The position numbers were made by a program, and so were the translations under genes. A stretch of 20,919 nt of DNA from DASPJR01 sp035628505 (GTDB taxonomy: Bacteria > Planctomycetota > SZUA-567 > H5-PLA8), in the NCBI GenBank assembly GCA_035628505.1, contig DASPJR010000202.1, positions 1 to 20,919 on the forward strand. Reading direction: 5' to 3'. Positions 1 through 7,006 of the stretch are shown here, one piece after another. How positions within the stretch are numbered: the first letter of the stretch is position 1; the number at the start of each line of letters is the position of its first letter. Below the pieces are notes generated by a model. That model was not told the DNA's origin, did no database searches, and saw only the letters and a list, made by a program, of their open reading frames with translations.

Positions 1-1079
1 AGGACGCGCGCGCCGCTTGCGCCGATAGGATGGCCCAGCGAGATACCGCCGCCATGGATGTTCACTTTTTCAGTACCCATGTTCAGCGCCTTCAAGTTGG
101 CCAGCATCTGTGCGGCGAAGGCTTCGTTGATGTCGAACAGATCGATGTCATCCTGCTTCAGGCCGGCGCGCTTGAGGGCTTCAGGGATGGCCACGGCCGG
201 TGCGTGGAAAATTTCTTTCGGCGCTACGCCGCCTGTTGCATAAGAAAGAATGCGCGCCAGCGGCCGCTTGCCGTTTTTCGATGCCCACTCCGCGCTGGCG
301 ACGACGACCGCCGCGGCCCCGTCATTGAGGCTGCTGGCGTTTCCGGCCGTGACAAATCCGTTGGAGTCGAACGCAGGTTTCAGCGCGGCCAATTTTTCGA
401 GCGTCGTGTCGGCGCGCGGGCCTTCGTCGCGGTCGAGCACTATCGGGGGACCTTTCTTCTGCTTGATCTCGACTGGAACGATTTCATCTTTGAACTTTCC
501 GGCGTCGATGGCTGCAACGGCGCGGCGGTGGCTTTCGAGCGCAAAGCGGTCCATGGCTTCGCGCGTGATGTCAAAGCGCTTAGCGATGTGTTCGGCGGCG
601 TTGCCCATATGCCACTTTTCGCAGAAGCATTCCAGCCCGTCACTGATCAGGCTGTCTTCGAGTTTGCCGTGGCCGTAGTTCAGCCCCTTGCGCGCGCCGC
701 GCAGAATAAATGGCGCGTTGGACATGCTTTCCGTGCCGCCGGCGAGGACAACCGAGTTGTCACCGGCTTTGATTGACTGCGCCGCCGTCATTATTGCCTG
801 CAGGCCTGAGCCGCAGACTTTGTTCACGGCGTACGCGGAGATCGTCTCGGGCAATCCGGCCTGCAGCGCCGCATTACGCGCCACGGCCATGCCAGAGCCC
901 GCACTCACGACATTGCCAAGGATTACTTCGTCAATCTGCGCGGGACTGAGTCCGGCGCGCTCCATCGCGGCGCGGAAGGGAATCGCGGCAAGCTCGGGCG
1001 CGCTGAGTGTTGACAAGCCACCGAGAAATTTTCCAATTGGTGTACGCGCCGCAGAAAGAATGACAGCCTCACTGGGCAT
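1..1079 (-). CDS. Acetyl-CoA C-acetyltransferase (thiolase), C-terminus cut by window edge
   Basis: Thiolase-superfamily enzyme condensing or cleaving acetoacetyl-CoA in the cytoplasm; it could serve fatty acid, polyhydroxybutyrate or amino acid metabolism. My reverse-strand translation gives 359 codons without a stop up to the window edge. The N-terminus reads MPSEAVILSAARTPIGKFLG. The nucleophile lies in VNKVCGSGLQ (Cys89), and the GHPIGASGAR block near the edge carries the active-site His (about residue 350). The second catalytic Cys block (CxGGG) and the last ~30-40 residues lie outside the window. The ATG is preceded by AGGAGG at good spacing. It is divergent from the carbonic anhydrase gene, with 77 bp between the starts. 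Substrate chain length cannot be read from sequence, so the atoB/phbA/fadA type is left open. Confidence 0.95.
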   Translation of the reverse strand, partial: MPSEAVILSAARTPIGKFLGGLSTLSAPELAAIPFRAAMERAGLSPAQIDEVILGNVVSAGSGMAVARNAALQAGLPETISAYAVNKVCGSGLQAIMTAAQSIKAGDNSVVLAGGTESMSNAPFILRGARKGLNYGHGKLEDSLISDGLECFCEKWHMGNAAEHIAKRFDITREAMDRFALESHRRAVAAIDAGKFKDEIVPVEIKQKKGPPIVLDRDEGPRADTTLEKLAALKPAFDSNGFVTAGNASSLNDGAAAVVVASAEWASKNGKRPLARILSYATGGVAPKEIFHAPAVAIPEALKRAGLKQDDIDLFDINEAFAAQMLANLKALNMGTEKVNIHGGGISLGHPIGASGARV

Positions 1080-1101
1080 AGCAATATTCCTCCTGCCTGT
1101 T

Positions 1102-1129
1102 ATCGTATGGGTCCGCGGAGGAGAGTAAA
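1102..1129 (-). promoter_or_regulatory. Possible sigma70-type promoter for the thiolase gene
   Basis: On the minus strand, TTTACT (1129-1124) and TACGAT (1107-1102) are separated by 16 bp and lie just upstream of the thiolase ribosome binding site. Each hexamer matches the consensus at 4 of 6 positions, so this is only a candidate. Confidence 0.25.
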
Positions 1130-1156
1130 GAGTTTGTCAGCGAAGGAGAATCAGGG

Positions 1157-1795
1157 ATGCGCCAGTTGAAACACATTTTTGAGAACAACCGTCAGTGGGC
1201 CGATGGCCGGCGAGCCGCCGATCCGGATTTCTTTAAGCGCCTGACGGGCGTGCAATCGCCCAAGTACATGTGGATCGGCTGCGCCGACAGCCGCATTCCC
1301 GCCAACCAGGTAATCGGCCTGGATCCCGGCCACGTCTTCGTTCACCGCAACGTCGCGAACCTGGTTCATCACACCGACTTTAACTGCCTTTCTGTTCTGC
1401 AGTACGCCGTTGAGATGCTGAAGGTTGAGCACGTTATCGTGTGCGGACATTATGGCTGCGGCGGAGTTAAAGCTGCGATGGAGAAGACGCAGCTGGGCCT
1501 GGTCGATAACTGGCTGCGCAACATTCGCGACGTTTATTCGCATCACAAGTCCGAGATCGATGCCATTCAGGATCAGCAGAAAAAGTATGACAAGCTTGTC
1601 GAACTGAACGTCATCCGCCAGACGCTGAACGTCTGCCACACGACAATTGTCCAGAACGCCTGGGCTCGCGGCCAGAAGCTCTGCGTGCACGGCTGGGTGT
1701 ACGCGCTCAGCGACGGCCTGCTGCGCGACCTGGATTGCGTGATCGACTCCCCGGACCAGATCGACGAAGTCCACCGCGTCCACGGCGAGGAGTAA
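1157..1795 (+). CDS. can: Beta-class carbonic anhydrase
   Basis: Zinc enzyme interconverting CO2 and bicarbonate in the cytoplasm, supplying bicarbonate to carboxylases. The 212-residue product has the beta-class signature: CADSR with zinc ligand Cys42, Asp44 and Arg46, and the HYGC block with His98 and Cys101. These fall at the same positions as in E. coli Can, and the length (~210-220) fits the family. The ATG is preceded by AAGGAG about 8 nt upstream. The gene is divergent from the thiolase gene and is followed by a strong hairpin terminator, so it is probably monocistronic. I see no signal peptide. Confidence 0.96.
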   Translation: MRQLKHIFENNRQWADGRRAADPDFFKRLTGVQSPKYMWIGCADSRIPANQVIGLDPGHVFVHRNVANLVHHTDFNCLSVLQYAVEMLKVEHVIVCGHYGCGGVKAAMEKTQLGLVDNWLRNIRDVYSHHKSEIDAIQDQQKKYDKLVELNVIRQTLNVCHTTIVQNAWARGQKLCVHGWVYALSDGLLRDLDCVIDSPDQIDEVHRVHGEE

Positions 1796-1796
1796 A

Positions 1797-1962
1797 CGGC
1801 TTCGTCCCACGCAAAGACGCGAAGGCGCAAAGAAAGAACGGGACCGGATTTCTCTAAAATTATCAAAGAACATCCACAAAGATGCCGAAGGGCGCCCCAT
1901 AACCAGGGGCGCCCTTCTTTATTTCCTCAATTCTCTCTGCGTCTCTGCGTGAGACGAAGCCG
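1797..1962. repeat. 166-bp inverted-repeat element filling the gap between convergent genes
   Basis: Arms 1797-1820 and 1939-1962 are reverse complements at 22 of 24 positions. The left arm starts 1 nt after the carbonic anhydrase stop and the right arm ends 2 nt before the dxs stop. The sequence just inside the left arm has the ACGCAAAGACGC / GCGCAAAG style of dispersed environmental-bacterial repeats. The rho-independent terminator lies between the arms. Confidence 0.8.
1888..1916 (+). terminator. Rho-independent terminator downstream of carbonic anhydrase gene
   Basis: An 11-bp perfect stem AAGGGCGCCCC / GGGGCGCCCTT (1888-1898 with 1906-1916) encloses a 7-nt loop and is followed on the plus strand by CTTTATTT. 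The minus-strand side has no T-tract, so it mainly terminates rightward transcription, although the stem may also affect dxs transcripts. Confidence 0.85.
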
Positions 1963-1964
1963 TC

Positions 1965-3971
1965 TTATTTCAGCGCGGCCTTGACGATGTGGTCCGCGTC
2001 GATGCCCGCGTCGGCGAGCTGCCACTTGCGCGGTCCGTGCTGCACCCAGCGATCCGGAATGCCCAGGCGAACGATCTTGCGCGTGTCGAGGCCGAGAATA
2101 TTCGCTTCTTCCAGCGCTGCCGAGCCGAAGCCGTTCTGGAGCTGATGATCTTCGACCGTAATGATGCGGTCGTGCTTCGTGACCAGGTCCTTCAGCAGTT
2201 CGGTGTCGAACGGCTTGGCGAAGCGCGCGTTGGCGACCGTGGCGTTGATGCCCTTCTTCTCGAGCATCGTTGCCGCTTCCATCGCGTGGACGACCATTGC
2301 GCCGTACGCGAGGATCGCGACCTTCTCGCCCTGGCGCAGAATTTCGCCCTTGCCGAATTCGATGGGCTTCAGTTCCTTGCTCAGCGGCTGAGCCGGCACG
2401 TTGTCGCGCGGATAGCGGATCGCCACCGCCTTGTTGCTCTTGACGGCCCATTCCACCATCGCTTCTGCTTCGGGCTGATCCTTCGGAGCCATCAGCGTGA
2501 AAAAGGGGAAGGAGCGCATGTAGGCGATGTCGAAGACGCCGCCGTGGGTCGGACCGTCGTCGCCGACGACTCCCGCGCGGTCGATGCAGAGCACCACCGG
2601 CAGGCCGTCCTGCAGGGAGATTTCATGCATCAGCTGGTCCACGGCGCGCTGCAGGAAGCTGCTGTAGATGCAGGCGACCGGATGCAGTCCGCTCTTGGCC
2701 AGCGCGGCCGCGAAACACACGGCGTGCTGTTCGCAGATGCCCACGTCGAAGTAGCGCTTCGGGAAAACTTTCTGGAAGTTGATCAGGCCGGTGCCGTCTG
2801 GCATCGCGGCGGTGATCGCCACCAGCTTCTCGTCTTTCTTGGCAACGTTGGTGATTGCGTCGCTGATGACCTTGGTGTAGGCCGGGGGAGTTGGAGCGCC
2901 CTTCTTGACGCGCGCTTCCGACCCTTCCACTTCGTAGGGTTTGGCACCGTGCCACGTGTATGGATCCTTCGCCGCCCAAGGCAGGCCGTGGCCCTTCTTG
3001 GTGACGACGTGGAGCAGCTTCGGACCCTTCACTGACTTCATCTCGGTCAGCCAGCGGACCAGCGAATCGATGTCGTGGCCGTCGACGGGGCCGTAGTAGC
3101 GGAAGCCGAGGTCCAGGAAGATCGAGCCTGGCGCGTTGGCCGCGCGGCTGACGGCTTCGAAAGCCTGTTCGGCGATGCGTTCCACTTCCTTGCCGACGTA
3201 CGGGATCTTCTCGAGGAACTCTTTGCCCTTCTTGTTGACCTGCTTGAAGAGGTGGCTGGCCTTGATGTCCGAGCAGGTCGCTGAGAGCGCGCCGGTGGTC
3301 GGAGCGATCGAGCAGCCGTTGTCGTTCAGGATGACCAGCATGTCTTCTTTGAGGTCGCCCGCGTGATTCAAAGCTTCAAAGACGAGGCCGGCGGTCAGAG
3401 CGCCGTCGCCGACAACCGCAACGACGTGGTTGCCCTTGTTCTGCATGTGGTCGCCAACGGCAAGGCCCAGACCGGAACTCACCGCGCAACCGGCGTGAGC
3501 CGTCATGAACATGTCGTACTCGGGGCTCTCGTGGTGATTGGGATAACCCGAGATGCCGCCCTGCTGGCGCAGCGTATGGAAACGGTCAAAGCGGCCGGTC
3601 AGCAGCTTGTGCGGGTAAACCTGGTGGCCAACGTCGAGCACCAGGCGGTCGACCTTGAAGTCGTACACGCGATGCAGCGCGATGGTCAGTTCGGTGACGC
3701 CCAGATTGGACGAGAGGTGTCCGCCCGTATTCTGAACCGTGGCGTTGATCTTTTCGCGGATCTCAGCTGCCAGTTCGGGCAGAAGCTCCGCGGGAATGCG
3801 CTTAACGTCTGAAGCGTCCTTGATGTGCTTAAGGAAGGGGCGGGCGATAGGGCATTCGATCAGCGGCCGTTCAGCCCCGACTGCCGCGCCTGCTTTGTGT
3901 GCGACTTCTTCCAGAGTCTTCAAAGTACTGTCCGCCGAGTGCGTCCCTGAAAGCGTAACGTGATCGCTCAT
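1965..3971 (-). CDS. dxs: 1-deoxy-D-xylulose-5-phosphate synthase
   Basis: Thiamine-diphosphate enzyme that condenses pyruvate with glyceraldehyde 3-phosphate, the first step of the non-mevalonate isoprenoid pathway. The 668-residue product has GDGALTAG (about 188-195) followed by NDN (the GDG-N ThDP motif), the EQHA block with the catalytic Glu, and the DGPTHGG block in the pyrimidine domain. I chose the ATG at 3971 because GGAG lies 11 nt upstream and a -10 element lies near 4007-4012. An in-frame ATG at 3998 has no ribosome binding site and would sit almost on the transcription start. The conserved core begins around residue 50, so there is an N-terminal extension of ~45 residues compared with typical 620-640-residue enzymes. 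It is downstream of ispA and xseB, as in many proteobacterial clusters, but separated by 214 bp. Confidence 0.96.
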   Translation of the reverse strand: MSDHVTLSGTHSADSTLKTLEEVAHKAGAAVGAERPLIECPIARPFLKHIKDASDVKRIPAELLPELAAEIREKINATVQNTGGHLSSNLGVTELTIALHRVYDFKVDRLVLDVGHQVYPHKLLTGRFDRFHTLRQQGGISGYPNHHESPEYDMFMTAHAGCAVSSGLGLAVGDHMQNKGNHVVAVVGDGALTAGLVFEALNHAGDLKEDMLVILNDNGCSIAPTTGALSATCSDIKASHLFKQVNKKGKEFLEKIPYVGKEVERIAEQAFEAVSRAANAPGSIFLDLGFRYYGPVDGHDIDSLVRWLTEMKSVKGPKLLHVVTKKGHGLPWAAKDPYTWHGAKPYEVEGSEARVKKGAPTPPAYTKVISDAITNVAKKDEKLVAITAAMPDGTGLINFQKVFPKRYFDVGICEQHAVCFAAALAKSGLHPVACIYSSFLQRAVDQLMHEISLQDGLPVVLCIDRAGVVGDDGPTHGGVFDIAYMRSFPFFTLMAPKDQPEAEAMVEWAVKSNKAVAIRYPRDNVPAQPLSKELKPIEFGKGEILRQGEKVAILAYGAMVVHAMEAATMLEKKGINATVANARFAKPFDTELLKDLVTKHDRIITVEDHQLQNGFGSAALEEANILGLDTRKIVRLGIPDRWVQHGPRKWQLADAGIDADHIVKAALK

Positions 3972-4006
3972 CGATGATGATTCTCCATCGCCACGCACGC
4001 GCTATA

Positions 4007-4012
4007 AGTATA
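4007..4012 (-). promoter_or_regulatory. Candidate -10 element for dxs
   Basis: TATACT on the minus strand (5 of 6 matches to TATAAT), about 35 nt upstream of the chosen dxs start. No good -35 at 16-18 bp was seen; TTCGAC lies 20 bp upstream. It suggests that dxs has its own promoter in addition to any read-through from ispA. Confidence 0.35.
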
Positions 4013-4108
4013 ACGTGCACGCGGACGAATTAGTCGAACAAAAGGTCGGACTTGAAATGGCCTGAACCGCTCCACCCAGGGTCCGACTTCCTATTCCCCC
4101 TCACAAAC

Positions 4109-4193
4109 GAGTCTAGAGTCTTGAGTCTTGGAGTCGGGAGTCTAAAGACTCCAAGACTCTGAGACTCCCGACTCCAGACTCAAACTCAAGACT
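4109..4193. repeat. GAGTC-rich nested inverted repeat overlapping the ispA stop codon
   Basis: Built from GAGTC/GACTC units. The 13-nt arms 4130-4142 and 4163-4175 are perfect reverse complements. An outer 10-nt pair (4117-4126 and 4184-4193) is also perfect, and a tight GGAGTCT-AA-AGACTCC palindrome lies at 4137-4152. The right outer arm contains the ispA stop codon (4186-4188) and its last serine codon. A transcript leaving ispA would fold into a large hairpin before dxs. There is no T-tract typical of an intrinsic terminator. Confidence 0.8.
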
Positions 4194-5145
4194 TCCGTTC
4201 CACAACGAACCGGCCCAGTGCTTCCAAGTTCCGGCTGCGGGAGCCGAGAATCTTGAGCTCGTCAAAGGCCTGACTGGCAAGCCGGTCAGCCTCTTCGCGA
4301 GCTTTGTCAATTCCGATGACTGCCGGATAGGTGGCTTTGCCCGAAGCAATGTCCTTACCCGGTGTCTTTCCCAGCATTTCTGCTGAAGAAGTCATATCGA
4401 GTATATCGTCCACAATTTGAAATGCCAGACCAATCTTCTGTCCGTAGCTCTTCAGGTGTTCGTATTCCGTTTGGGTGGCTCCGCCGGATAATGCCCCCGC
4501 TTCGCAGGCGGCCGTGATCAGTGCAGCCGTTTTCCACGTATGAATCGCGCAGACGGAAGCGAGCGTCGCGGGCTTGCCCTCCCCTTCTATATCCAGCACC
4601 TGACCACCGACCATGCCCTGCGTTCCAGCGCCGCGCGCGATTGCACGCACAATCCCGGGAATCGCTTCGGTGCGTGCAGTGTGCGTGAGTACCTCAAAGG
4701 CAAAGGTGAGAAGCCCGTCGCCAGCGAGGATCGCCATGGCTTCGCCGAACACCTTGTGGCAGGTCGGCTTGCCGCGGCGCAGATCGTCGTCGTCCATGGC
4801 GGGGAGGTCGTCATGAATCAGGGAGTACGTATGGATCATTTCCAGCGCGCATGCCGCCGGGATGCCGTCTTCGCGCTCGCCGCCGACCGCTTCGGCCGCT
4901 GCGAACACCAGTGCCGGGCGCAGGCGTTTGCCGCCGGCAGAGATCGAATAGCGGATGGCCTTATGCAGTGTCTCCGGACTGGCGGCCTCGGGCGGAAGGA
5001 AGCGGTCCAGATGTGTGTTCACCAGCTGGCTGGAGCTTTCCAGGTACGCTTTGGCAACCGCAGCAACATCCTCATTTTCCAGCCGCACAGCAGGGCGGCG
5101 GGCGGACGCAAGCCGGGGAATGGACGTCTTATTCCGTGTTGCCAA
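4186..5145 (-). CDS. ispA: Polyprenyl diphosphate synthase, probably farnesyl diphosphate synthase
   Basis: Trans-prenyltransferase that adds isopentenyl diphosphate to allylic diphosphates, making precursors of quinones, undecaprenyl carriers or terpenoids. The 319-residue product has the GGKRLRP block (71-77), the first Asp-rich motif DDLPAMD (112-118) and the second, DDILD (246-250), all intact. The start is TTG at 5145, supported by GGAGG with 8 nt spacing; no better ATG lies nearby. The start overlaps the 3' end of xseB by 17 nt, which implies translational coupling. Chain length (C15 or C20) cannot be fixed from this reading, but the xseB-ispA-dxs order supports the ispA type. The last codons lie in a GAGTC repeat. 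Confidence 0.93.
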   Translation of the reverse strand: MATRNKTSIPRLASARRPAVRLENEDVAAVAKAYLESSSQLVNTHLDRFLPPEAASPETLHKAIRYSISAGGKRLRPALVFAAAEAVGGEREDGIPAACALEMIHTYSLIHDDLPAMDDDDLRRGKPTCHKVFGEAMAILAGDGLLTFAFEVLTHTARTEAIPGIVRAIARGAGTQGMVGGQVLDIEGEGKPATLASVCAIHTWKTAALITAACEAGALSGGATQTEYEHLKSYGQKIGLAFQIVDDILDMTSSAEMLGKTPGKDIASGKATYPAVIGIDKAREEADRLASQAFDELKILGSRSRNLEALGRFVVERKS

Positions 5146-5638
5146 AAAGCGATCCTCCGGAGGCGTCGGTCATGCCTGAAGCGGGTCTGGACTTGGGTTT
5201 CACTGAAGGCTCCGGATTCTGGCGGACAGGTGGCTCAGAGTCAACACTTTCATCGCCAGAATTTTTTGATCCTTCCTGAGCAGCCTCGTCCGTGTAATTT
5301 TTTGCACCTTGTGGCGAGCTCTGCCCTTGTGCGTTCTCCCGCACTGGTGCAGCGCGCCGGCTACTTGGTGTTTTGCGATCAGGAACAGGACTGTCGCTGA
5401 GCTCTGGTTCACCCCTGTTATTTTTGACCAGTAAGCGGATGCGTTTCTCGGCCTTATCCAGAACCGCGTGGCAGTGCCGCAGCGCCGCGACGCCTTTCTC
5501 GTACAGCTCCAGGCTCTCATCCAGCGGCTTCTCGCCCGCTTCAAGCTGAGAGACGATCTCCTCAAGCTCTTCGAGCGCATGCTCGAAGGTCTTCGGCTTT
5601 TCGGATTCGTTATTCTGGTTCTGCGGTGTTGCGGCCAT
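5129..5638 (-). CDS. xseB: Exodeoxyribonuclease VII small subunit with long C-terminal tail
   Basis: Small subunit of exonuclease VII, which degrades single-stranded DNA from both ends together with XseA (not in this window). Residues ~15-75 hold the family core: FEHALEELEEIVSQLEAGEK, followed by the LDESLELYEKG helix and a basic segment. Typical XseB proteins are ~75-90 residues; this one has 169. The extra ~90 residues are rich in Pro, Ser, Gln, Asn and charged residues, with no recognisable domain and a disordered look. I chose the ATG at 5638 (AAAGGA about 12 nt upstream) over an in-frame GTG at 5659, because a candidate promoter places transcription initiation near 5655. First gene of the unit with ispA. 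Confidence 0.9.
   Translation of the reverse strand: MAATPQNQNNESEKPKTFEHALEELEEIVSQLEAGEKPLDESLELYEKGVAALRHCHAVLDKAEKRIRLLVKNNRGEPELSDSPVPDRKTPSSRRAAPVRENAQGQSSPQGAKNYTDEAAQEGSKNSGDESVDSEPPVRQNPEPSVKPKSRPASGMTDASGGSLFGNTE
5154..5158 (-). promoter_or_regulatory. Ribosome binding site deciding the TTG start of ispA
   Basis: GGAGG on the minus strand, 8 nt from the TTG at 5145-5143, inside the 3' part of xseB. It supports TTG initiation and coupled translation. Confidence 0.75.
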
Positions 5639-5662
5639 AACACGAACGATTCCTTTCACGTG

Positions 5663-5691
5663 ACGTTAACTGTTTGCCGAAAGAGTGTCAA
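5663..5691 (-). promoter_or_regulatory. Sigma70-type promoter candidate for xseB-ispA
   Basis: A perfect TTGACA (5691-5686) is followed after 17 bp by TAACGT (5668-5663), a weak -10. Transcription would begin near 5655, leaving a short leader to the ATG at 5638. Confidence 0.45.
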
Positions 5692-5721
5692 CGAGAGCGA
5701 TGCGGCTCGAGCGAGTAGCAC

Positions 5722-5788
5722 TGCCACCATTGGATGGCACCCCACTGAAGCGACAAAAGGGTTAGCCCCGATAGCTCTGCTATCGGGG
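5722..5788. repeat. Paired hairpins, probable dispersed intergenic repeat
   Basis: The first stem is TGCCA...TGGCA (5722-5739). The second is a 10-bp perfect stem CCCCGATAGC / GCTATCGGGG (5766-5775, 5779-5788) with the 3-nt loop TCT. GAAGCGACA-type words flank the second hairpin on both sides. There is no T-tract, so it is not a clear terminator. It resembles REP-type repeats. Confidence 0.6.
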
Positions 5789-5832
5789 TCGCGAAGCGAC
5801 ATACAACACCAGAACCAGCACGTGAATTAGTG

Positions 5833-5991
5833 TAACCGCTCCCGAGCATGGTCGCGTCCTCCGTGCCACGCCACGAAGTGGTGTGCCTTCAGCGTGGCCA
5901 AACGGTTAACACGCGGTCGTGCGTTAGAGCACACCACTGCGCTCCGCTTCGTGGCGTGGCACAAACGGTGGCCACCCAGCAATCGGAGCTG
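5833..5991. repeat. ~160-bp palindromic element, copy A
   Basis: Left arm 5863-5886 and right arm 5929-5962 are reverse complements, except that the right arm carries a 9-nt insertion. Outer flanks continue the similarity to copy B, including CCGCTCC-like and CGGAGC-like ends and a shared GGCCACCCAGC word. No ORF lies inside. It has the structure of a REP doublet (REPIN) or a short MITE. It lies downstream of the AraC-like gene, in the same orientation as copy B. Confidence 0.85.
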
Positions 5992-6003
5992 AACCACTCC
6001 CAT

Positions 6004-6039
6004 CTCTGCGTCCTCTGCGCTCTCTACGCCTCTGCGTTG
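6004..6039. repeat. Single arm of a CTCTGCG-type repeat
   Basis: The stretch between copy A and the regulator stop codon is made of CTCTGCG/CTCTACG/CTCTGCG words spaced 8-16 nt apart. It resembles one arm of the inverted repeats at 1797-1962 and 13247-13368, but no partner arm is seen. With the other repeats and the xseB promoter, this accounts for the gene-free stretch 5639-6045. Confidence 0.4.
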
Positions 6040-6045
6040 AAGTCG

Positions 6046-6924
6046 TTAAGACGCTTCCGCAAACTCCAACACATGCTGCGCCTTAAGCTGGTCCCAGACG
6101 ACCCGCTTCAGACGTTCGAAGGCCGTCAGCTTCTGCGGCTTTAGATCGTCAGCGGAGGATGACTCCTTGTTCTGTGCCTTCATCTCTTTCAAGACTTCCT
6201 CGATCGCCATGAGTTCGACCTGCTGCGGAGCCAGCTTGTAATACGCCAGGCACGCGCGGAGGAATCGGGCGTGATTGGAGAAGCCGAATGTCAACGCCCA
6301 CTGGCCGCGATGAAAATGCGGACCGCGCCGCGCGGCCTGGAGCATCTTGTAGATTCCCTGCGCGGTTGTGGGCGCGGTGTTCTTCTCGCCAGGCTCGGTT
6401 GCGTTCAGCGCCGCAATGAACACGCGCGCGTGTTTCTTCATCGTCTCCTTAACTGTTTTCACGCGCACGACATCAACGAGCTCATGCGCAGCGAGTCCGC
6501 AGCCTTCTTTGGCCAGGCGCGAGAGTTCCGCACGCGCGAGCCCGATGCTTGCGCAGATCTTCGGCAGCGGGTCCCAGTAGACGGTGTGATACTGATTCGG
6601 CGCCTCGGCTTCGGCTTTCAATTCAAAGCGCAAAAAATGCAGGACGATCTTGATCAGCTCTTCGATCGCTGCTTCGCGCTTCTCGGGAGCCATCTCCTCT
6701 TTGGGCCGCAGGCCGCTGAGCGCCTGCCAGATCGGTAAGTCGGCGTGCTGCGCCGCGCGTTCGTCCCATTTGCGTTCGGCGTCCAGGTCGAGAGGCAGTT
6801 TCATGAACCGCATGACCTTCCACAACTTTTTGACGCCCTCCGAGAGCAGCGCCGCGCCCGGATTGGCCGCGTCTTCTTCGGTCAAACCATACACTTTCAG
6901 AATCTGCGGATCGTGCCGCTTCAT
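6046..6924 (-). CDS. AraC-like helix-turn-helix protein, unknown target
   Basis: 292 residues; the ATG at 6924 is preceded by GGAGG. Two stretches resemble the paired helix-turn-helix motifs of AraC/XylS regulators. The first is about 118-150 (LPKICASIGLARAELSRLAK, then a GLAAHELV helix). The second is about 208-236 (QWALTFGFSNHARFLRACLA, then YYKLAPQQV), with the family's GFS...F.RA...P pattern. In ordinary AraC proteins the motifs are closer; here ~55 residues lie between them. Residues 1-110 form a mostly helical, charged domain that I do not recognise, and the C-terminal ~50 residues are charged. No signal peptide or membrane segment. The open frame runs upstream to 7143 through repeat copy B, but that part is not coding. 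The AraC assignment is by eye. Confidence 0.7.
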   Translation of the reverse strand: MKRHDPQILKVYGLTEEDAANPGAALLSEGVKKLWKVMRFMKLPLDLDAERKWDERAAQHADLPIWQALSGLRPKEEMAPEKREAAIEELIKIVLHFLRFELKAEAEAPNQYHTVYWDPLPKICASIGLARAELSRLAKEGCGLAAHELVDVVRVKTVKETMKKHARVFIAALNATEPGEKNTAPTTAQGIYKMLQAARRGPHFHRGQWALTFGFSNHARFLRACLAYYKLAPQQVELMAIEEVLKEMKAQNKESSSADDLKPQKLTAFERLKRVVWDQLKAQHVLEFAEAS

Positions 6925-6974
6925 AGAACCCCTCCTTACGCTTGCTGCAGAAAAAATCACGACCCCGCCATGTG

Positions 6975-6994
6975 GCGCGAACTTTAGTTCGCGC
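6975..6994. repeat. Hairpin upstream of the AraC-like gene
   Basis: GCGCGAACT / AGTTCGCGC is a perfect 9-bp stem with a 2-nt centre, followed on the plus strand by CACTTTT. It lies 50 bp upstream of the regulator start and could be a repeat unit or an operator-like palindrome. Confidence 0.5.
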
Positions 6995-7006
6995 ACTTTT
7001 CGCAAT

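Noticed and set aside
30..776. 248-residue plus-strand open frame
   Set aside because: It is antisense to the thiolase gene, which has clear active-site motifs and a ribosome binding site. The translation resembles no family.
1989..3035. 348-residue plus-strand open frame
   Set aside because: Lies wholly antisense to dxs and has no recognisable motif.
3972..3998. Upstream ATG for dxs at 3998
   Set aside because: No ribosome binding site. It would lie at about the predicted transcription start, while 3971 has GGAG at 11 nt.
4045..4087. GTCGGAC / GTCCGAC inverted repeat upstream of dxs
   Set aside because: A 7-nt stem around a 29-nt loop is within chance expectation. Only its nearby CTGAACCGCTCC word resembles the ends of the 5833 and 7007 elements, which is too little to call a copy.
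4109..4193. CRISPR-like repetition of GAGTC
   Set aside because: The units are 5-nt words within an inverted repeat, with no regular spacers or repeats of CRISPR length.
4540..5400. 286-residue plus-strand open frame
   Set aside because: Antisense to ispA and the 3' part of xseB, whose motifs are intact; explained by high-GC codon bias.
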